Assembly (NCBI RefSeq): GCF_018531495.1
Contig: NZ_JAHDTI010000013.1
Span: 310,001 to 374,000 of the forward strand
Source: Nonomuraea sediminis
GTDB taxonomy: Bacteria > Actinomycetota > Actinomycetes > Streptosporangiales > Streptosporangiaceae
Length of the DNA: 64,000 nt
Direction of reading: 5' to 3'
The position numbers were made by a program, and so were the translations under genes. Positions 8,439-17,579 of the stretch are shown one piece after another (position 1 is the stretch's first letter; every line of letters starts with the position of its first letter). The notes under the pieces were generated by a model, which was given only the letters and a program-made list of their open reading frames with translations, searched no databases and was not told the origin of the DNA.

Positions 8439-9548
8439 TCAGAGGCGCTCGACCACGTAGTCGACGCAGACCGTCAGCGCCTCGACGTCGGCCGGGTCGA
8501 TGGCCGGGAACATCGCGATGCGCAGCTGGTTGCGGCCCAGCTTCCGGTACGGCTCGGTGTCGACGATGCCGTTGGCGCGCAGCGTCTTGGCGACGGCCGC
8601 CGCGTCGACGTCGTCGTTGAAGTCGATGGTGCCGACGACCTGAGAGCGGTATTCGGGCGCCGCGAACGGGGTGGCGAACGTGGACTTCTCCGCCCAGCCG
8701 TACAGCCTCTCCGCGGAGGAAGCGGTGCGCGAGGTGGTCCAGGCCAGCCCGCCCTGGGAGTTCATCCACTCCAGCTGGTCGGCCAGCAGGAACAGTGTGG
8801 CCACGGCCGGGGTGTTGTAGGTCTGGTCCTTGCCGGAGTTGTCGATGGCGATCGGCAGGCTGAAGAACTCGGGCACGTAACGCCCCGAGGCCGCGATCTC
8901 CTCGACGCGGGCCAGTGCCCGGGGCGACATGATCGCGATCCACAGGCCGCCGTCGGAGGCGAAGCTCTTCTGCGGCGCGAAGTAGTACACGTCGGTCTCG
9001 GCGATGGAGACCGGCAGTCCGCCCGCGCCCGAGGTGGCGTCGACCAGCACCAGCGAGTCGCCGGAGCCGACCCGCTTGATCGGCATCGCCACGCCGGTCG
9101 AGGTCTCGTTGTGGGTGAGCGCGTAGACGTCCACGCCCTCCTCCTCGACGGCCACCGGGTGGGTGCCGACCTCGGAGGAGATGACCGACGGATCCGACAG
9201 CCACGGCGCCTTCTTGGTGACCGTGGCGAACTTCGAGGAGAACTCGCCGAAGGACAGGTGCTGCGACTTCTGGCGCACCAGCCCGAAGGCCGCGATGTCC
9301 CAGAACGCGGTGGTGCCGCCGTTGCCCAGCACGACCTGGTAGCCCTCGGGGAGCGAGAACAGGTCGGACAGTCCGGCCCGCACCCGCCCGACGAGCGATT
9401 TGACCGGCTTCTGGCGGTGGGAGGTGCCCATGTACTCGGCGCCGGAGGCGGCGAGCGCGGCCAGCTGCTCGGGTCGAACCTTCGAGGGCCCGCAGCCGAA
9501 GCGGCCGTCGGCGGGCTTGATGTCAGCGGGAATCACGATGTCAGCCAC
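8439..9548 (-). CDS. serC: Phosphoserine aminotransferase
   Basis: SerC converts 3-phosphohydroxypyruvate and glutamate to O-phosphoserine in serine biosynthesis. The protein (369 residues) starts with the actinobacterial form, FGCGPSKVR near residue 17 and MGTSHRQKPVK. The PLP-binding Lys lies in YYFAPQKSFASDGG. YNTPAVATLFLL is the conserved C-terminal phosphate/substrate loop. It lies 78 nt after the citrate synthase gene on the same strand, with a hairpin between them, so the two may be transcribed separately. Confidence 0.93.
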   Translation of the reverse strand: MADIVIPADIKPADGRFGCGPSKVRPEQLAALAASGAEYMGTSHRQKPVKSLVGRVRAGLSDLFSLPEGYQVVLGNGGTTAFWDIAAFGLVRQKSQHLSFGEFSSKFATVTKKAPWLSDPSVISSEVGTHPVAVEEEGVDVYALTHNETSTGVAMPIKRVGSGDSLVLVDATSGAGGLPVSIAETDVYYFAPQKSFASDGGLWIAIMSPRALARVEEIAASGRYVPEFFSLPIAIDNSGKDQTYNTPAVATLFLLADQLEWMNSQGGLAWTTSRTASSAERLYGWAEKSTFATPFAAPEYRSQVVGTIDFNDDVDAAAVAKTLRANGIVDTEPYRKLGRNQLRIAMFPAIDPADVEALTVCVDYVVERL

Positions 9549-9582
9549 CTTGCCGAGCCTACCGAGCCCGCTGGAATGGCTA

Positions 9583-9612
9583 GGCCCGGGTCCGCTATGT
9601 GAGACCCGGGCC
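9583..9612 (-). terminator. Perfect 10-bp GC hairpin downstream of the citrate synthase gene
   Basis: GGCCCGGGTC and GACCCGGGCC pair perfectly around a 10-nt loop, 15 nt past the citrate synthase stop codon. High-GC actinobacterial terminators often lack a T-run, so this is a good candidate terminator. Confidence 0.6.
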
Positions 9613-9626
9613 GAGACATGTCAGTT

Positions 9627-10733
9627 TCAGATGGTGCCGACGACTTCGGCGGCACCGGGCACGTCGCCGAGGGGGCGCGACGCGGGACCGATGTAGTTCG
9701 CGCTGGGGCGGACCAGCCTGCCCGTGCGCTTCTGCTCCAGGATGTGCGCGGCCCAGCCGGCCGTGCGGGCGCAGGTGAACATCGAGGTGAACATGTGCGC
9801 AGGGACCTCGGCGAAGTCGAGTACTACCGCCGCCCAGTACTCCACGTTCGTGGCGAGCACCCTGTCGGGCTTACGGGCGTGCAGTTCCTCCAGAGCCGCC
9901 TGCTCCAGCGCGGCGGCGACCTCGTAGCGCGGTGCGTCGAGCTCCTTGGCCGTACGGCGGAGCACGCGCGCCCGGGGGTCCTCGGCACGGTAGACGCGGT
10001 GGCCGAAGCCCATCAGCCGGTTGCCCTTGTCGAGCTCCGACTGCACGTACTTCTTGGCGTCGCCGAGCTGCTCGACGCCCTCGATCATGTGCAGCACGCG
10101 GGCGGGGGCGCCCCCGTGCAGCGGGCCGGACATCGCACCCACGGCACCCGACAGCGCGGCGGCCACGTCGGCGCCGGTGGAGGCGATGACGCGGGCGGTG
10201 AACGTGGAGGCGTTCATGCCGTGCTCGGCGGCGGAGGTCCAGTAGGCGTCGATGGCCTTGACGTGCTTGGGGTCGGGCTCGCCGCGCCAGCGGATCATGA
10301 AGCGCTCGACGATGGTCTTGGCCTCGTCGACCCGTGACTGCGGCACCATCGGCAGGCCGAGGCCGCGCGCGGACTGGGCCACGAACGACAGGGCCATCAC
10401 CGAGGCGCGCGCGAGCTGGTCGCGGGCCTCGTCGTCGGAGATGTCGAGCAGCGGCTTGAATCCGTAGGCCGGAGCCAGCATGGCCAGCGCGCTCTGCACG
10501 TCTACCCGGATGTCACCGGAATGGACGGCGAGGGGGTACGGCTCCGCCGGAGGCAGCCCCGGCTGGAACTTGTTGTCGACCAGCAGGCCCCAGACGTGTC
10601 CGAACGGGACACGACCCACCAGCTCTTCGATGTCGACGCCGCGGTATCGAAGGGCGCCCCCCTCTTTGTCCGGTTCCGCGATCTCGGTCTCGAAGGCGAC
10701 TACGCCCTCGAGGCCGGGTTTGAAGTCGGACAT
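9627..10733 (-). CDS. citA: Citrate synthase 2 (CitA-type)
   Basis: Condenses acetyl-CoA and oxaloacetate to citrate. The 368-residue protein is of the short CitA type found beside a main citrate synthase in actinobacteria. Catalytic residues are visible: His in GPLHGGAPARV, His in GFGHRVYRAEDPRA and Asp in AAVVLDFAEVP. The N-terminus has the typical ALRYRGVDIEELV substrate-lid sequence. A strong AAAGGGAGG ribosome-binding site precedes the ATG. It diverges from pdxH with 137 nt between the starts. Confidence 0.92.
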   Translation of the reverse strand: MSDFKPGLEGVVAFETEIAEPDKEGGALRYRGVDIEELVGRVPFGHVWGLLVDNKFQPGLPPAEPYPLAVHSGDIRVDVQSALAMLAPAYGFKPLLDISDDEARDQLARASVMALSFVAQSARGLGLPMVPQSRVDEAKTIVERFMIRWRGEPDPKHVKAIDAYWTSAAEHGMNASTFTARVIASTGADVAAALSGAVGAMSGPLHGGAPARVLHMIEGVEQLGDAKKYVQSELDKGNRLMGFGHRVYRAEDPRARVLRRTAKELDAPRYEVAAALEQAALEELHARKPDRVLATNVEYWAAVVLDFAEVPAHMFTSMFTCARTAGWAAHILEQKRTGRLVRPSANYIGPASRPLGDVPGAAEVVGTI

Positions 10734-10870
10734 TCTCGGCCGCCTCCCTTTCTTGCCATGTCACGGCAATGCCTTGATGTCGAGATACCGGCGGGTCAAT
10801 TTAACCCCCTCGCAACACGTGCTCGGTCTTCGGACCCGCCGAAAGACCAAAGGCGCTGCTCGGGGGGGTC

Positions 10871-11551
10871 GTGTGGGATCTTCCACCGAGCGCGCAAGAA
10901 TACCGTCTCGTGGAGTCCACCTCGCTTCCGGGGCTTCGTCGGTCGTATGAGGGCGAGCCGCTGCTCGAGTCCGACGTCGCCGCCGATCCGATATCGCAAT
11001 TCGCCGTCTGGTTCCAGCAGGCCCTCGACGCGGGCCTGCCGGAACCCAACGCCATGATCGTGGCCACCGCCTCCGCGGGCGGGCGGCCAAGCGCCAGAAC
11101 CGTGCTGCTCAAGGGCTTTGACGAGAGCGGTTTCGTGTTCTACACCAACTACGAGTCGCGCAAGGGCCGCGACCTGGCCGAGAACGCGCGTGCCTCGCTC
11201 GTCTTCCCCTGGCACCCGATCCGCCGCCAGGTCCGGGTCGAGGGCTCGGTCGTCAAGCTGCCGCACGAGGAGTCTGCCGAGTACTTCAGGTCCAGGCCGT
11301 ACGGCTCGCGCATCGCCGCGTGGGCGTCACGGCAGTCCGCGGTCGTGCGGTCGCGGGAGCAACTGGACGCCAGGTACGCGGAGCTGGCCGCCCGCTGGCC
11401 GGAGGATCCGCCGGTGCCCGACTTCTGGGGCGGGTTCCGGGTCGTCCCGTCGGAGGTGGAGTTCTGGCAGGGGCAGCTCGACCGGATGCACGACCGGCTT
11501 CGCTATCGGCGTGTGCCCCCAGGGTGGGTTTTGGAGAGGCTTGCCCCTTAA
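10871..11551 (+). CDS. pdxH: Pyridoxamine 5'-phosphate oxidase
   Basis: PdxH oxidises pyridoxine or pyridoxamine phosphate to pyridoxal 5'-phosphate with FMN. The signs are LRRSYEGEPLLESD and ADPISQFAVWF at the N-terminus, ARTVLLKGFDESGFVFYTNYESRKGRDL (FMN and substrate binding, split here by function), PWHPIRRQVRVEG, and the C-terminal RLRYRR...LERLAP typical of the family. The start could be this GTG or a second in-frame GTG at 10910, which begins closer to the conserved region. It is divergent from citA; two PLP enzymes (SerC and AspC) are encoded in the window. Confidence 0.92.
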   Translation: MWDLPPSAQEYRLVESTSLPGLRRSYEGEPLLESDVAADPISQFAVWFQQALDAGLPEPNAMIVATASAGGRPSARTVLLKGFDESGFVFYTNYESRKGRDLAENARASLVFPWHPIRRQVRVEGSVVKLPHEESAEYFRSRPYGSRIAAWASRQSAVVRSREQLDARYAELAARWPEDPPVPDFWGGFRVVPSEVEFWQGQLDRMHDRLRYRRVPPGWVLERLAP

Positions 11552-11561
11552 CCTCCTTTAG

Positions 11562-12833
11562 GTGGCAATCGGGGAGTTGGTCAAACGTCATCTGATAGAC
11601 ACCCGGCCACTGGGCGTACCCGCCTACCGGCGGGTCTGGATCGGCCAGGCCGTCTCCCACCTCGGGCTCGCGGTCACCGTCGTCTCCGTCAGCCAGCAGG
11701 TGTGGACGCTCACCCACTCCTCGCTCTGGGTCGGCATGCTCGGCCTGGCCAACCTGCTCCCGCTGGTCGTGTTCGGCCTGTGGGGCGGGGCCGTCGCCGA
11801 CGCCGTCGACCGGCGCAAGCTGCTGCTCGTCGGCTCGGTCATCGCCTGGTCGAGCACGCTGCTCATCCTGGTGCAGGCGCTGATCGGGCTGGGCAACGTC
11901 TACCTCCTGCTCGCCACGGTCGCGCTGGGCGCCACCGGGTTCGCCATCAGCTCGGCCACCAGGGGTGCGATCATCCCTCGGATCATCGGGCCCGAACTGG
12001 TGCCCGCGGCCAACGCGCTCAACTCGCTGGTCTTCAGCATGGGCGCGATCGTCGGGCCGATGATCGGCGGCGTGGTCCTGGCCTGGGGCGGGTTCGCCTC
12101 GGCCTACGCGATCGACGCGCTGCTGTTCACCGCCAGCCTGTACGGGGCCTTCCGCCTGCCCGCCGTGCCGCCGCTCGGCGAGGTGACCAGGCCGGGGGCG
12201 CGAGCCGTCTACGAGGGGCTGCGTTTCATCGTCGGCAGCCCTGTGCTGCTGATGTCGTTCGCCGTGGACATCGTCGCGATGGTGTTCGCGCTGCCCCGGG
12301 CGCTGTTCCCGCAGCTGGCGGCCGAGAGCTTCGGCGGCTCCCTGATCGCGCTCGGCTGGCTGAACTCCGCCATGGCGATCGGGTCGGTGATGGGCGCGCT
12401 GTTCTCCGGCTGGGTGGGCCGGGTCAGGCGGCAGGGGCTCGCGCTGGTCGCCGTCATCGCGCTGTGGGGGCTCACCGTGGCCGCCGCCGGGCTCGCGCAC
12501 CAGTTGTGGCTGGTCGTGGCGTTCATGGCGCTGGGCGGAGCGGCCGACGTGATCTCATCGGTGTGGCGGCAGTCGATACTGCAGCTGTACGCGCCCGACG
12601 AGATGCGCGGGCGGCTGCAGGGCGTCTTCATGGTCGTGGTGGCCGGCGGGCCGCGCCTGGGCGACCTGCGGGCCGGCGCCACCGCCGCTGTCTTCGGGGT
12701 CACCGGCGCGTTCGCGGGCGGCGGGCTCGCCTGCGCGATCGCCGTCCTCCTGGTCGGCCTCGCCGTACCGGCCTTCAGGAACTACGACGCCCGCCGTACC
12801 GCTCAGGAGGGGGCGCGGGAAGCAACCGAATGA
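11562..12833 (+). CDS. MFS transporter, EntS-like exporter
   Basis: A 423-residue major facilitator with about 12 hydrophobic helices. The loop-2 motif is GGAVADAVDRRKLL (form of GxxxDRxGRR). The sequence AGGPRLGDLRAG near residue 370 is characteristic of the enterobactin-exporter-like MFS group. It is encoded directly ahead of a DtxR/IdeR-type iron regulator, which fits a role in siderophore or metal-complex export, though this is inference. The start is GTG, 10 nt after pdxH, without an obvious strong ribosome-binding site. Confidence 0.83.
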   Translation: MAIGELVKRHLIDTRPLGVPAYRRVWIGQAVSHLGLAVTVVSVSQQVWTLTHSSLWVGMLGLANLLPLVVFGLWGGAVADAVDRRKLLLVGSVIAWSSTLLILVQALIGLGNVYLLLATVALGATGFAISSATRGAIIPRIIGPELVPAANALNSLVFSMGAIVGPMIGGVVLAWGGFASAYAIDALLFTASLYGAFRLPAVPPLGEVTRPGARAVYEGLRFIVGSPVLLMSFAVDIVAMVFALPRALFPQLAAESFGGSLIALGWLNSAMAIGSVMGALFSGWVGRVRRQGLALVAVIALWGLTVAAAGLAHQLWLVVAFMALGGAADVISSVWRQSILQLYAPDEMRGRLQGVFMVVVAGGPRLGDLRAGATAAVFGVTGAFAGGGLACAIAVLLVGLAVPAFRNYDARRTAQEGAREATE

Positions 12834-12959
12834 TCGAGTTGTTGCCATCCTTTGCCTTCGTTGGTCGTTGGCCCAATAGGGTCTTGTGTGATCCCTGCGC
12901 CCGCTGCCGACGGGCTCAGTCCCCGCCATGACCGGCGTAGCATTCAGATGGGAGGAGCC

Positions 12960-13664
12960 TTGACCGCACACGGCCTGATCGACACCACGGAGATGTACCT
13001 CCGCACGATCTACGAACTCGAGGAGGAGGGCATCGTCCCCCTCCGCGCGCGCATCGCGGAGCGGCTCCAGCAGAGCGGCCCCACCGTGAGCCAGACGGTC
13101 GCCCGCATGGAGCGCGACGGCCTGGTGAAGGTGGAGGGCGACCGCCACCTGGCGATGACGGACCTCGGCCGCACCCTGGCCACCCGCGTGATGCGCAAGC
13201 ACCGCCTCGCCGAGTGCCTGCTGACCCAGGTCATCGGGCTGCCCTGGGAAGAGGTGCACATCGAGGCGTGCCGCTGGGAGCACGTCATGTCGGAGTCGGT
13301 GGAGACCCGCCTGGTGGCGCTGCTCGACAACCCGACCGCCTGCCCGCACGGAAACCCCATCCCCGGCCTCGGTGAGCTGGGCGCTCAGGAGGTCTCCGGC
13401 GGTCCTGAGAGCACGCTGACGTCGATGTCCGACCTGGCAGGACCCAGAGATATACCCGTCGTGGTCCGGCGAATTAGCGAACAAGTGCAAAGCGATCCCG
13501 CTGTGATGCTTAAACTCAAGCAAGTTGGGATACAACCCGGACGCGAGGTGACGCTCGCGGCGAGCGACGACGGTGTGCGGGTGACAGGTGACGAAGACGC
13601 GAACAGCATTCCCGCGGAGCTTCCGCGCGAGGTTGCCGCGCACGTTTTTGTCACCAGAAGCTGA
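12960..13664 (+). CDS. ideR: Iron-dependent regulator, DtxR/IdeR family
   Basis: A 234-residue metal-dependent repressor. The winged helix covers about residues 1-70 (TTEMYLRTIYELEEEG; RLQQSGPTVSQTVARMERDG), followed by the dimerisation/metal domain with HRLAE and the metal-ligand stretch EACRWEHVMS (Cys, Glu, His). A C-terminal SH3-like domain covers residues 150-234, the hallmark of IdeR/DtxR rather than MntR. The TTG start was chosen because GGGAGGAG precedes it and the protein then begins at the family N-terminus. TAGGGT at 12876-12881 may be its -10 box. Confidence 0.9.
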   Translation: MTAHGLIDTTEMYLRTIYELEEEGIVPLRARIAERLQQSGPTVSQTVARMERDGLVKVEGDRHLAMTDLGRTLATRVMRKHRLAECLLTQVIGLPWEEVHIEACRWEHVMSESVETRLVALLDNPTACPHGNPIPGLGELGAQEVSGGPESTLTSMSDLAGPRDIPVVVRRISEQVQSDPAVMLKLKQVGIQPGREVTLAASDDGVRVTGDEDANSIPAELPREVAAHVFVTRS

Positions 13665-13763
13665 TCCCGACAAGGAGACCCTCCTCTCCGCTCAGGTCAT
13701 CACTGTTGCAGGAGCGCCCGTGGTTCGCTTTTCGCACATGCCTCCCCGAGGAGTGGTCTCCGG

Positions 13764-15989
13764 ATGAAACGGTGGGGGGATCTGTCCCAGGACGCCGCTG
13801 ATCACCTGGCTGCCGGCGCCGTCCTGGACCACGCCGAGATGGCCGTCGTCGTGACCGACCGGTTCAGCAATCTCCTCTACTGGAACCCCTTCGCGGAGAA
13901 GCTGTTCGGCCGCCCCGGCGGCAAGCCCGTCCAGCGCGACACCTCGGTCCTGTCCCTCGGCATCATGGAGAAGGACCACCCGCTGGCCATCGAGCTGGCC
14001 AAGCACGTGCTCAAGGGCGGCGTGTGGGAGGGCACGTTCGACGTGCGCAGGGGCGACGGGACGATGATCTACGTCCGCGCCCAGGCCGTCCCGCTGCGCC
14101 ACGAGTCCGGCTCCGTCACCGGCATCGTCATCACCGCCCGCGAGGCCATGCGCAGCAACGAGCGCGAGAAGGACCGCTTCGGCCTGCTCGAGCGCATCGG
14201 CGAGCGGCTGGCCGGCTCCCTCTACGTGGAGGAGACGCTCAAGCGGGTCGCCGAGATGCTGGTCCCGCAGTTCGCCGACCACTGCTTCATCGAGCTGATG
14301 GAGGGCGACCGGCTGGTGCGCCGGGTGTCGCAGCACGTGCAGGGCTGGGACCCGCCGCCCGGCACCTGGATGCCGGTGGGCGCCGAGATCCGCTACCCCA
14401 CGGGCCACTACGCCGACACCGCGCTGCGCCGCCAGGAGACGATCCTCGTCGAGGACTTCGCCGCCTCCAGCTTCCCCAGCCCCAGCGAGGGCAGCGCCAA
14501 ACTCTGCGGCGAGGTCGGCATGACCTCGGCCATCGTGGCGCCGCTGTGCGTGCGCGGCGAGACGCTCGGCCTGATGTACCTGGGCCTGTCCAACCTGACC
14601 GACCGGCGCAGCCCGCACTACGACGCCTTCGACCGCGACTTCGTCGGCGCGATCGGCACCCGGGTCGCCCTGGCCATCGACAACGCGCTGCTGTTCGAGG
14701 AGGAGCGGCACACCGCCGAGTCGTTCCAGAAGCACCTGCTGCCGCGCGCGCTGCCCCAGCTCGACGGCCTGGACATCGCGGTCCGCTACTACCCGGCCGC
14801 GCCGCTGGCCAGCCACGGTCAGGGCATACAGACGCAGGTGGGCGGCGACTGGTACGACGTGATCCCGCTCAGCGCCGGCCGGGTCGGCATCGTCATCGGC
14901 GACGTGGAGGGCCGCGGCGCCAAGGCCGCCGCCATCATGGGCCAGCTGCGGGCCGCGCTGCGCGCCTTCGCCCAGGACGACAAGTCGCCCGCCGACATCC
15001 TGGCCAGGCTGGACGAGTGGACCCGCATCATCGCCACCCCCGAGCAGGACGACACCGGCGCCGACATCAGCGTCCCGCCCATCGTCACCTGCCAGTACCT
15101 GGTCTACGACGCCTGGTCGCGCCAGCTGTCGTTCGCCAACGCCGGCCACGCGCCGCCGCTGCTGCTGCTCGACGGGCAGTGCCTCGAGATGAACATCGAG
15201 GAGGTCGGCCAGCCGCTGGGCGTGCGCGCCAAGGGGCTGCACGCCGACCTGGTCTACAAGGAGGAGACACGCACGCTCCCGCCGGGCGCGGCGCTGCTGC
15301 TCTACACCGACGGCCTGGTCGACCGGCGCCCCGGACGTGACGGCAGGATGCCGACGGACGCCGAGACGCTGGCCGTGCTGACCGAGAAGCTGGCCAAGAT
15401 GTCCGACGCCGACGTCGAGCGGATCGCCGACGCGGCGACCGTCGCCGTGCCCGGCGAGATCGACGACGACATGGCGATCCTGGTCGTGCGCTCGGCCGAC
15501 GCGGACCTGGACGTGGAGGAGCGCACGTTCCCCGCCCAGCCGATCATGGTCGGCGAGGCGCGGCGGATGGCGGCCGACGCCTTCACCAACTGGAACGTCC
15601 CCGAGGAGCGCTCCGAGCTGGCCTGCCTGCTGGTCTCCGAGGTCGTCACCAACGTCGTGCTGCACGCCGCCAGCGCCAGCATCCCGCGCAGGGAACTGGT
15701 CGTGGAGGGCCCGCCGCTGCCGTTCGAGGAGTCGTGGGACGTGCCCGGCTTCGAGGACGAGGTCGTGGGGGAGAAGGAGTTCACGCTAAGGATCCGGCGG
15801 GGCGAGGAGGCGGTCTGGGTCGAGGTGTTCGACCAGGACCTGCGGCTGCCCCGCATCCGCAGCGCCGGCGAGAACGACGAGGGCGGGCGCGGGCTCTACC
15901 TGGTCGACCAGCTCGCCCGCCGCTGGGGATCGCGCCCCACCAGGGAAGGCAAAGCGGTCTGGTTCGAGATTCCCACCCGCAGCCGCTGA
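13764..15989 (+). CDS. PAS-GAF-SpoIIE phosphatase-HATPase signalling protein
   Basis: A 741-residue regulator of a partner-switching pathway. In order: a PAS domain (about 20-130, ILDHAEMAVVVTDRF and YWNPFAEKLFGR), a GAF domain (about 140-310), a PP2C/SpoIIE phosphatase domain (about 320-570; GGDWYDV, IGDVEGRGAKAA and DDMAILVVR hold the metal-binding Asp residues), and an RsbW-like HATPase at the C-terminus (SEVVTNVVLHA N-box; GGRGLYLVD G-box). It should dephosphorylate a STAS antagonist and perhaps also phosphorylate or bind one, linking a sensed signal to a sigma factor. A STAS protein is encoded at 4.1 kb but linkage is unproven. Confidence 0.9.
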   Translation: MKRWGDLSQDAADHLAAGAVLDHAEMAVVVTDRFSNLLYWNPFAEKLFGRPGGKPVQRDTSVLSLGIMEKDHPLAIELAKHVLKGGVWEGTFDVRRGDGTMIYVRAQAVPLRHESGSVTGIVITAREAMRSNEREKDRFGLLERIGERLAGSLYVEETLKRVAEMLVPQFADHCFIELMEGDRLVRRVSQHVQGWDPPPGTWMPVGAEIRYPTGHYADTALRRQETILVEDFAASSFPSPSEGSAKLCGEVGMTSAIVAPLCVRGETLGLMYLGLSNLTDRRSPHYDAFDRDFVGAIGTRVALAIDNALLFEEERHTAESFQKHLLPRALPQLDGLDIAVRYYPAAPLASHGQGIQTQVGGDWYDVIPLSAGRVGIVIGDVEGRGAKAAAIMGQLRAALRAFAQDDKSPADILARLDEWTRIIATPEQDDTGADISVPPIVTCQYLVYDAWSRQLSFANAGHAPPLLLLDGQCLEMNIEEVGQPLGVRAKGLHADLVYKEETRTLPPGAALLLYTDGLVDRRPGRDGRMPTDAETLAVLTEKLAKMSDADVERIADAATVAVPGEIDDDMAILVVRSADADLDVEERTFPAQPIMVGEARRMAADAFTNWNVPEERSELACLLVSEVVTNVVLHAASASIPRRELVVEGPPLPFEESWDVPGFEDEVVGEKEFTLRIRRGEEAVWVEVFDQDLRLPRIRSAGENDEGGRGLYLVDQLARRWGSRPTREGKAVWFEIPTRSR

Positions 15990-16006
15990 GTGGTTCACTG
16001 CTGGCC

Positions 16007-16783
16007 ATGGAGTTGGCCTTCGAGCGCCGTGGCACGGGCGCGCCGCTGATCCTCATCCATGGCATCGGCCACCACTGGCAGGCATGGCTGCCGGTGCTTG
16101 ACCGCCTGGCAGCGCACCGGGATGTGATCGCGGTCGACCTACCGGGGTTCGGGGTGTCGCCGGGGCTTCCCGACGGCACGCCGTACACCGCCGAGACCCT
16201 CGCGGACGCGGTCGAGTCGTTCTGCGCGCTGATGGGGGTGCGCGAGCCGCACATCGCGGGCAACTCGCTCGGCGGCTACATCGCGCTCGAGCTGGCCTCG
16301 CGCGGAGTGGTGCGTACGGCTACCGCGCTGTCGCCGGCCGGGTTCTGGTCGCGCGGCGAGCTCCTGTGGTGCCAGTCGGTGCTGCGGGCCACCCGGGCCG
16401 CGGCCAGGTCGTTGCCCGTCGACCAGGCCATCAGGGCGGCCGAGAACCCGATCGGGCGGGCCGCGTCGGTCGGGGTCATGGTCGCCCACCCGTCCAGGAT
16501 GTCGCCGACCGCGCTGGTGGCCGCCATGCAGGCGCTGGGCGCCTCCGCCGGGTTCGACGAGACCCTCGCCTCCTTCACCGACCTGATGCCGCCCGCGCCG
16601 CCCAAGACGCCGATCACGATCGCCTGGGGCGAGCACGACCGGCTGCTGCTGCGGCGGCAGGCGGTGCGGGCGGCCAAGTGGTCGGGCCAGCGGGTCAAGC
16701 TGCTCAAGGGCTGCGGCCACGTGCCGATGAGCGACGACCCCGAGCTGGTGGCCCGGGTCGTCCTGGACGGCAGCGCGAGCTAG
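16007..16783 (+). CDS. Alpha/beta hydrolase
   Basis: A 258-residue hydrolase. HGIGHHWQAW forms the oxyanion hole, GNSLGGYIALE holds the nucleophile Ser, WGEHDRLL supplies the acid and KGCGHVPMSDDPE the catalytic His. The start is ATG 16007, 17 nt after the SpoIIE protein gene. Its last bases overlap the stop codon of a convergent gene. Substrate not identified. Confidence 0.85.
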   Translation: MELAFERRGTGAPLILIHGIGHHWQAWLPVLDRLAAHRDVIAVDLPGFGVSPGLPDGTPYTAETLADAVESFCALMGVREPHIAGNSLGGYIALELASRGVVRTATALSPAGFWSRGELLWCQSVLRATRAAARSLPVDQAIRAAENPIGRAASVGVMVAHPSRMSPTALVAAMQALGASAGFDETLASFTDLMPPAPPKTPITIAWGEHDRLLLRRQAVRAAKWSGQRVKLLKGCGHVPMSDDPELVARVVLDGSAS

Positions 16784-17136
16784 CCCAGGTTGTCGCACAT
16801 CCGGTTGAGCACGCCGACCGTGGCGACGTACTCCTCGTCGCCGATGCCGTCGAGCGTGCGCTTCCTGATGCCGTTGACGCGCTCGGCGATGCGCGTGTGC
16901 GCCTGCCTGCCCTCGCCGGTGAGGGCGTCGCCGTCGAGCCAGCCGCGTTCGCGCAGCTTGGCCACCGCCTCCTCGATCCCGTCGAAGGGGCTCATGGCCT
17001 GCTCGGGGCGCTCGCTCAGCGTCGCGTAGGTGTTCAGCGCCTGCCACTCGCGACGGGTGACACCGTCGAGTGCGCGCTCCATGCTGTCTTCCAGCAGGTT
17101 GTCCAGCTGCTTGAGGTAATAACCGATGGGTCGCAT
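16780..17136 (-). CDS. Small MarR-like winged-helix protein
   Basis: A 118-residue protein: GYYLKQLDNLLEDSME at the start, a central REWQALNTYATL helix, a wing-like WLDGDALTGEGRQAH segment and a C-terminal helix pair (RTLDGIGDEEYVATVGVLNR). The layout is that of a MarR-family regulator. It is divergent from a second MarR gene, with the two start codons only about 20 nt apart over a shared palindrome. A TATTAT box 6 nt upstream of its ATG suggests a leaderless transcript. Target unknown beyond probable control of this pair. Confidence 0.65.
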   Translation of the reverse strand: MRPIGYYLKQLDNLLEDSMERALDGVTRREWQALNTYATLSERPEQAMSPFDGIEEAVAKLRERGWLDGDALTGEGRQAHTRIAERVNGIRKRTLDGIGDEEYVATVGVLNRMCDNLG

Positions 17137-17160
17137 GCATGTATAATAGCAACTATATGT
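17137..17160. promoter_or_regulatory. Shared divergent promoter/operator of the two MarR-like genes
   Basis: The sequence TATAATAGCAACTATATG is an imperfect palindrome centred on a TAG-CAA-CTA core, a form typical of MarR operators. It contains TATAAT at 17142-17147 for the plus-strand gene and TATTAT (read on the minus strand, 17143-17148) for the minus-strand gene. A regulator bound here would block both promoters. Confidence 0.55.
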
Positions 17161-17579
17161 ACAAAGACAAGGAAATTGCCGCGATCGAGCGCGCGATGGT
17201 GGCCATCCGCCGTCGCCAGCGCAGGCGCGCGCTGGGCAAACGGGTCGGCGCCGCGCCCCACTTCGACGTGCTGGACGTGATCGAGGAGAGCGGGTCGGTG
17301 AGCGTCTCAGGGGTGGCCGAGGCGCTGTCGGTCGACCAGCCGAGAGCCAGCAGGCTGGTGACGGCGGCCGTCGAGGAGGGGCTCGTCAGGCGGGTCGCCG
17401 ACCAGGCCGACGGGCGGCGCGCCCTGCTCGAGCTGACCGACGCGGGCAGGCAGGCGCTGGAGGCGGCCCACGCCGGCCGTCAGGCGGTGTTCGCCGAGGC
17501 CGTGTCGGGGTGGACCGAGGAGGAGCGGGCGTCGTTCGCCCGGCTGCTGACCCGGTTCGTGGAGGGGCTTCCGGGTTAG
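17157..17579 (+). CDS. MarR-family transcriptional regulator
   Basis: A 140-residue MarR protein with a very basic N-terminal helix (IRRRQRRRALGKR). It has the helix-turn-helix SVSGVAEALSVDQPRASRLVTAAVEEGLV and the beta-wing VADQADGRRALLELTDAGR (DxR signature). The start was taken at ATG 17157: another ATG at 17139 lies upstream of the -10 box and could not be in the transcript. Its stop overlaps that of a convergent small gene. It probably represses itself and its divergent neighbour. Confidence 0.82.
   Translation: MYKDKEIAAIERAMVAIRRRQRRRALGKRVGAAPHFDVLDVIEESGSVSVSGVAEALSVDQPRASRLVTAAVEEGLVRRVADQADGRRALLELTDAGRQALEAAHAGRQAVFAEAVSGWTEEERASFARLLTRFVEGLPG

Noticed and set aside
12852..12959. 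Longer N-terminus for the DtxR/IdeR protein
   Set aside because: The extra residues are not family-like; TTG 12960 with GGGAGGAG fits the conserved start.
13692..15665. 657-codon open frame opposite the SpoIIE gene
   Set aside because: No domain or sensible composition; the other strand encodes PAS, GAF, PP2C and HATPase motifs over the same bases.
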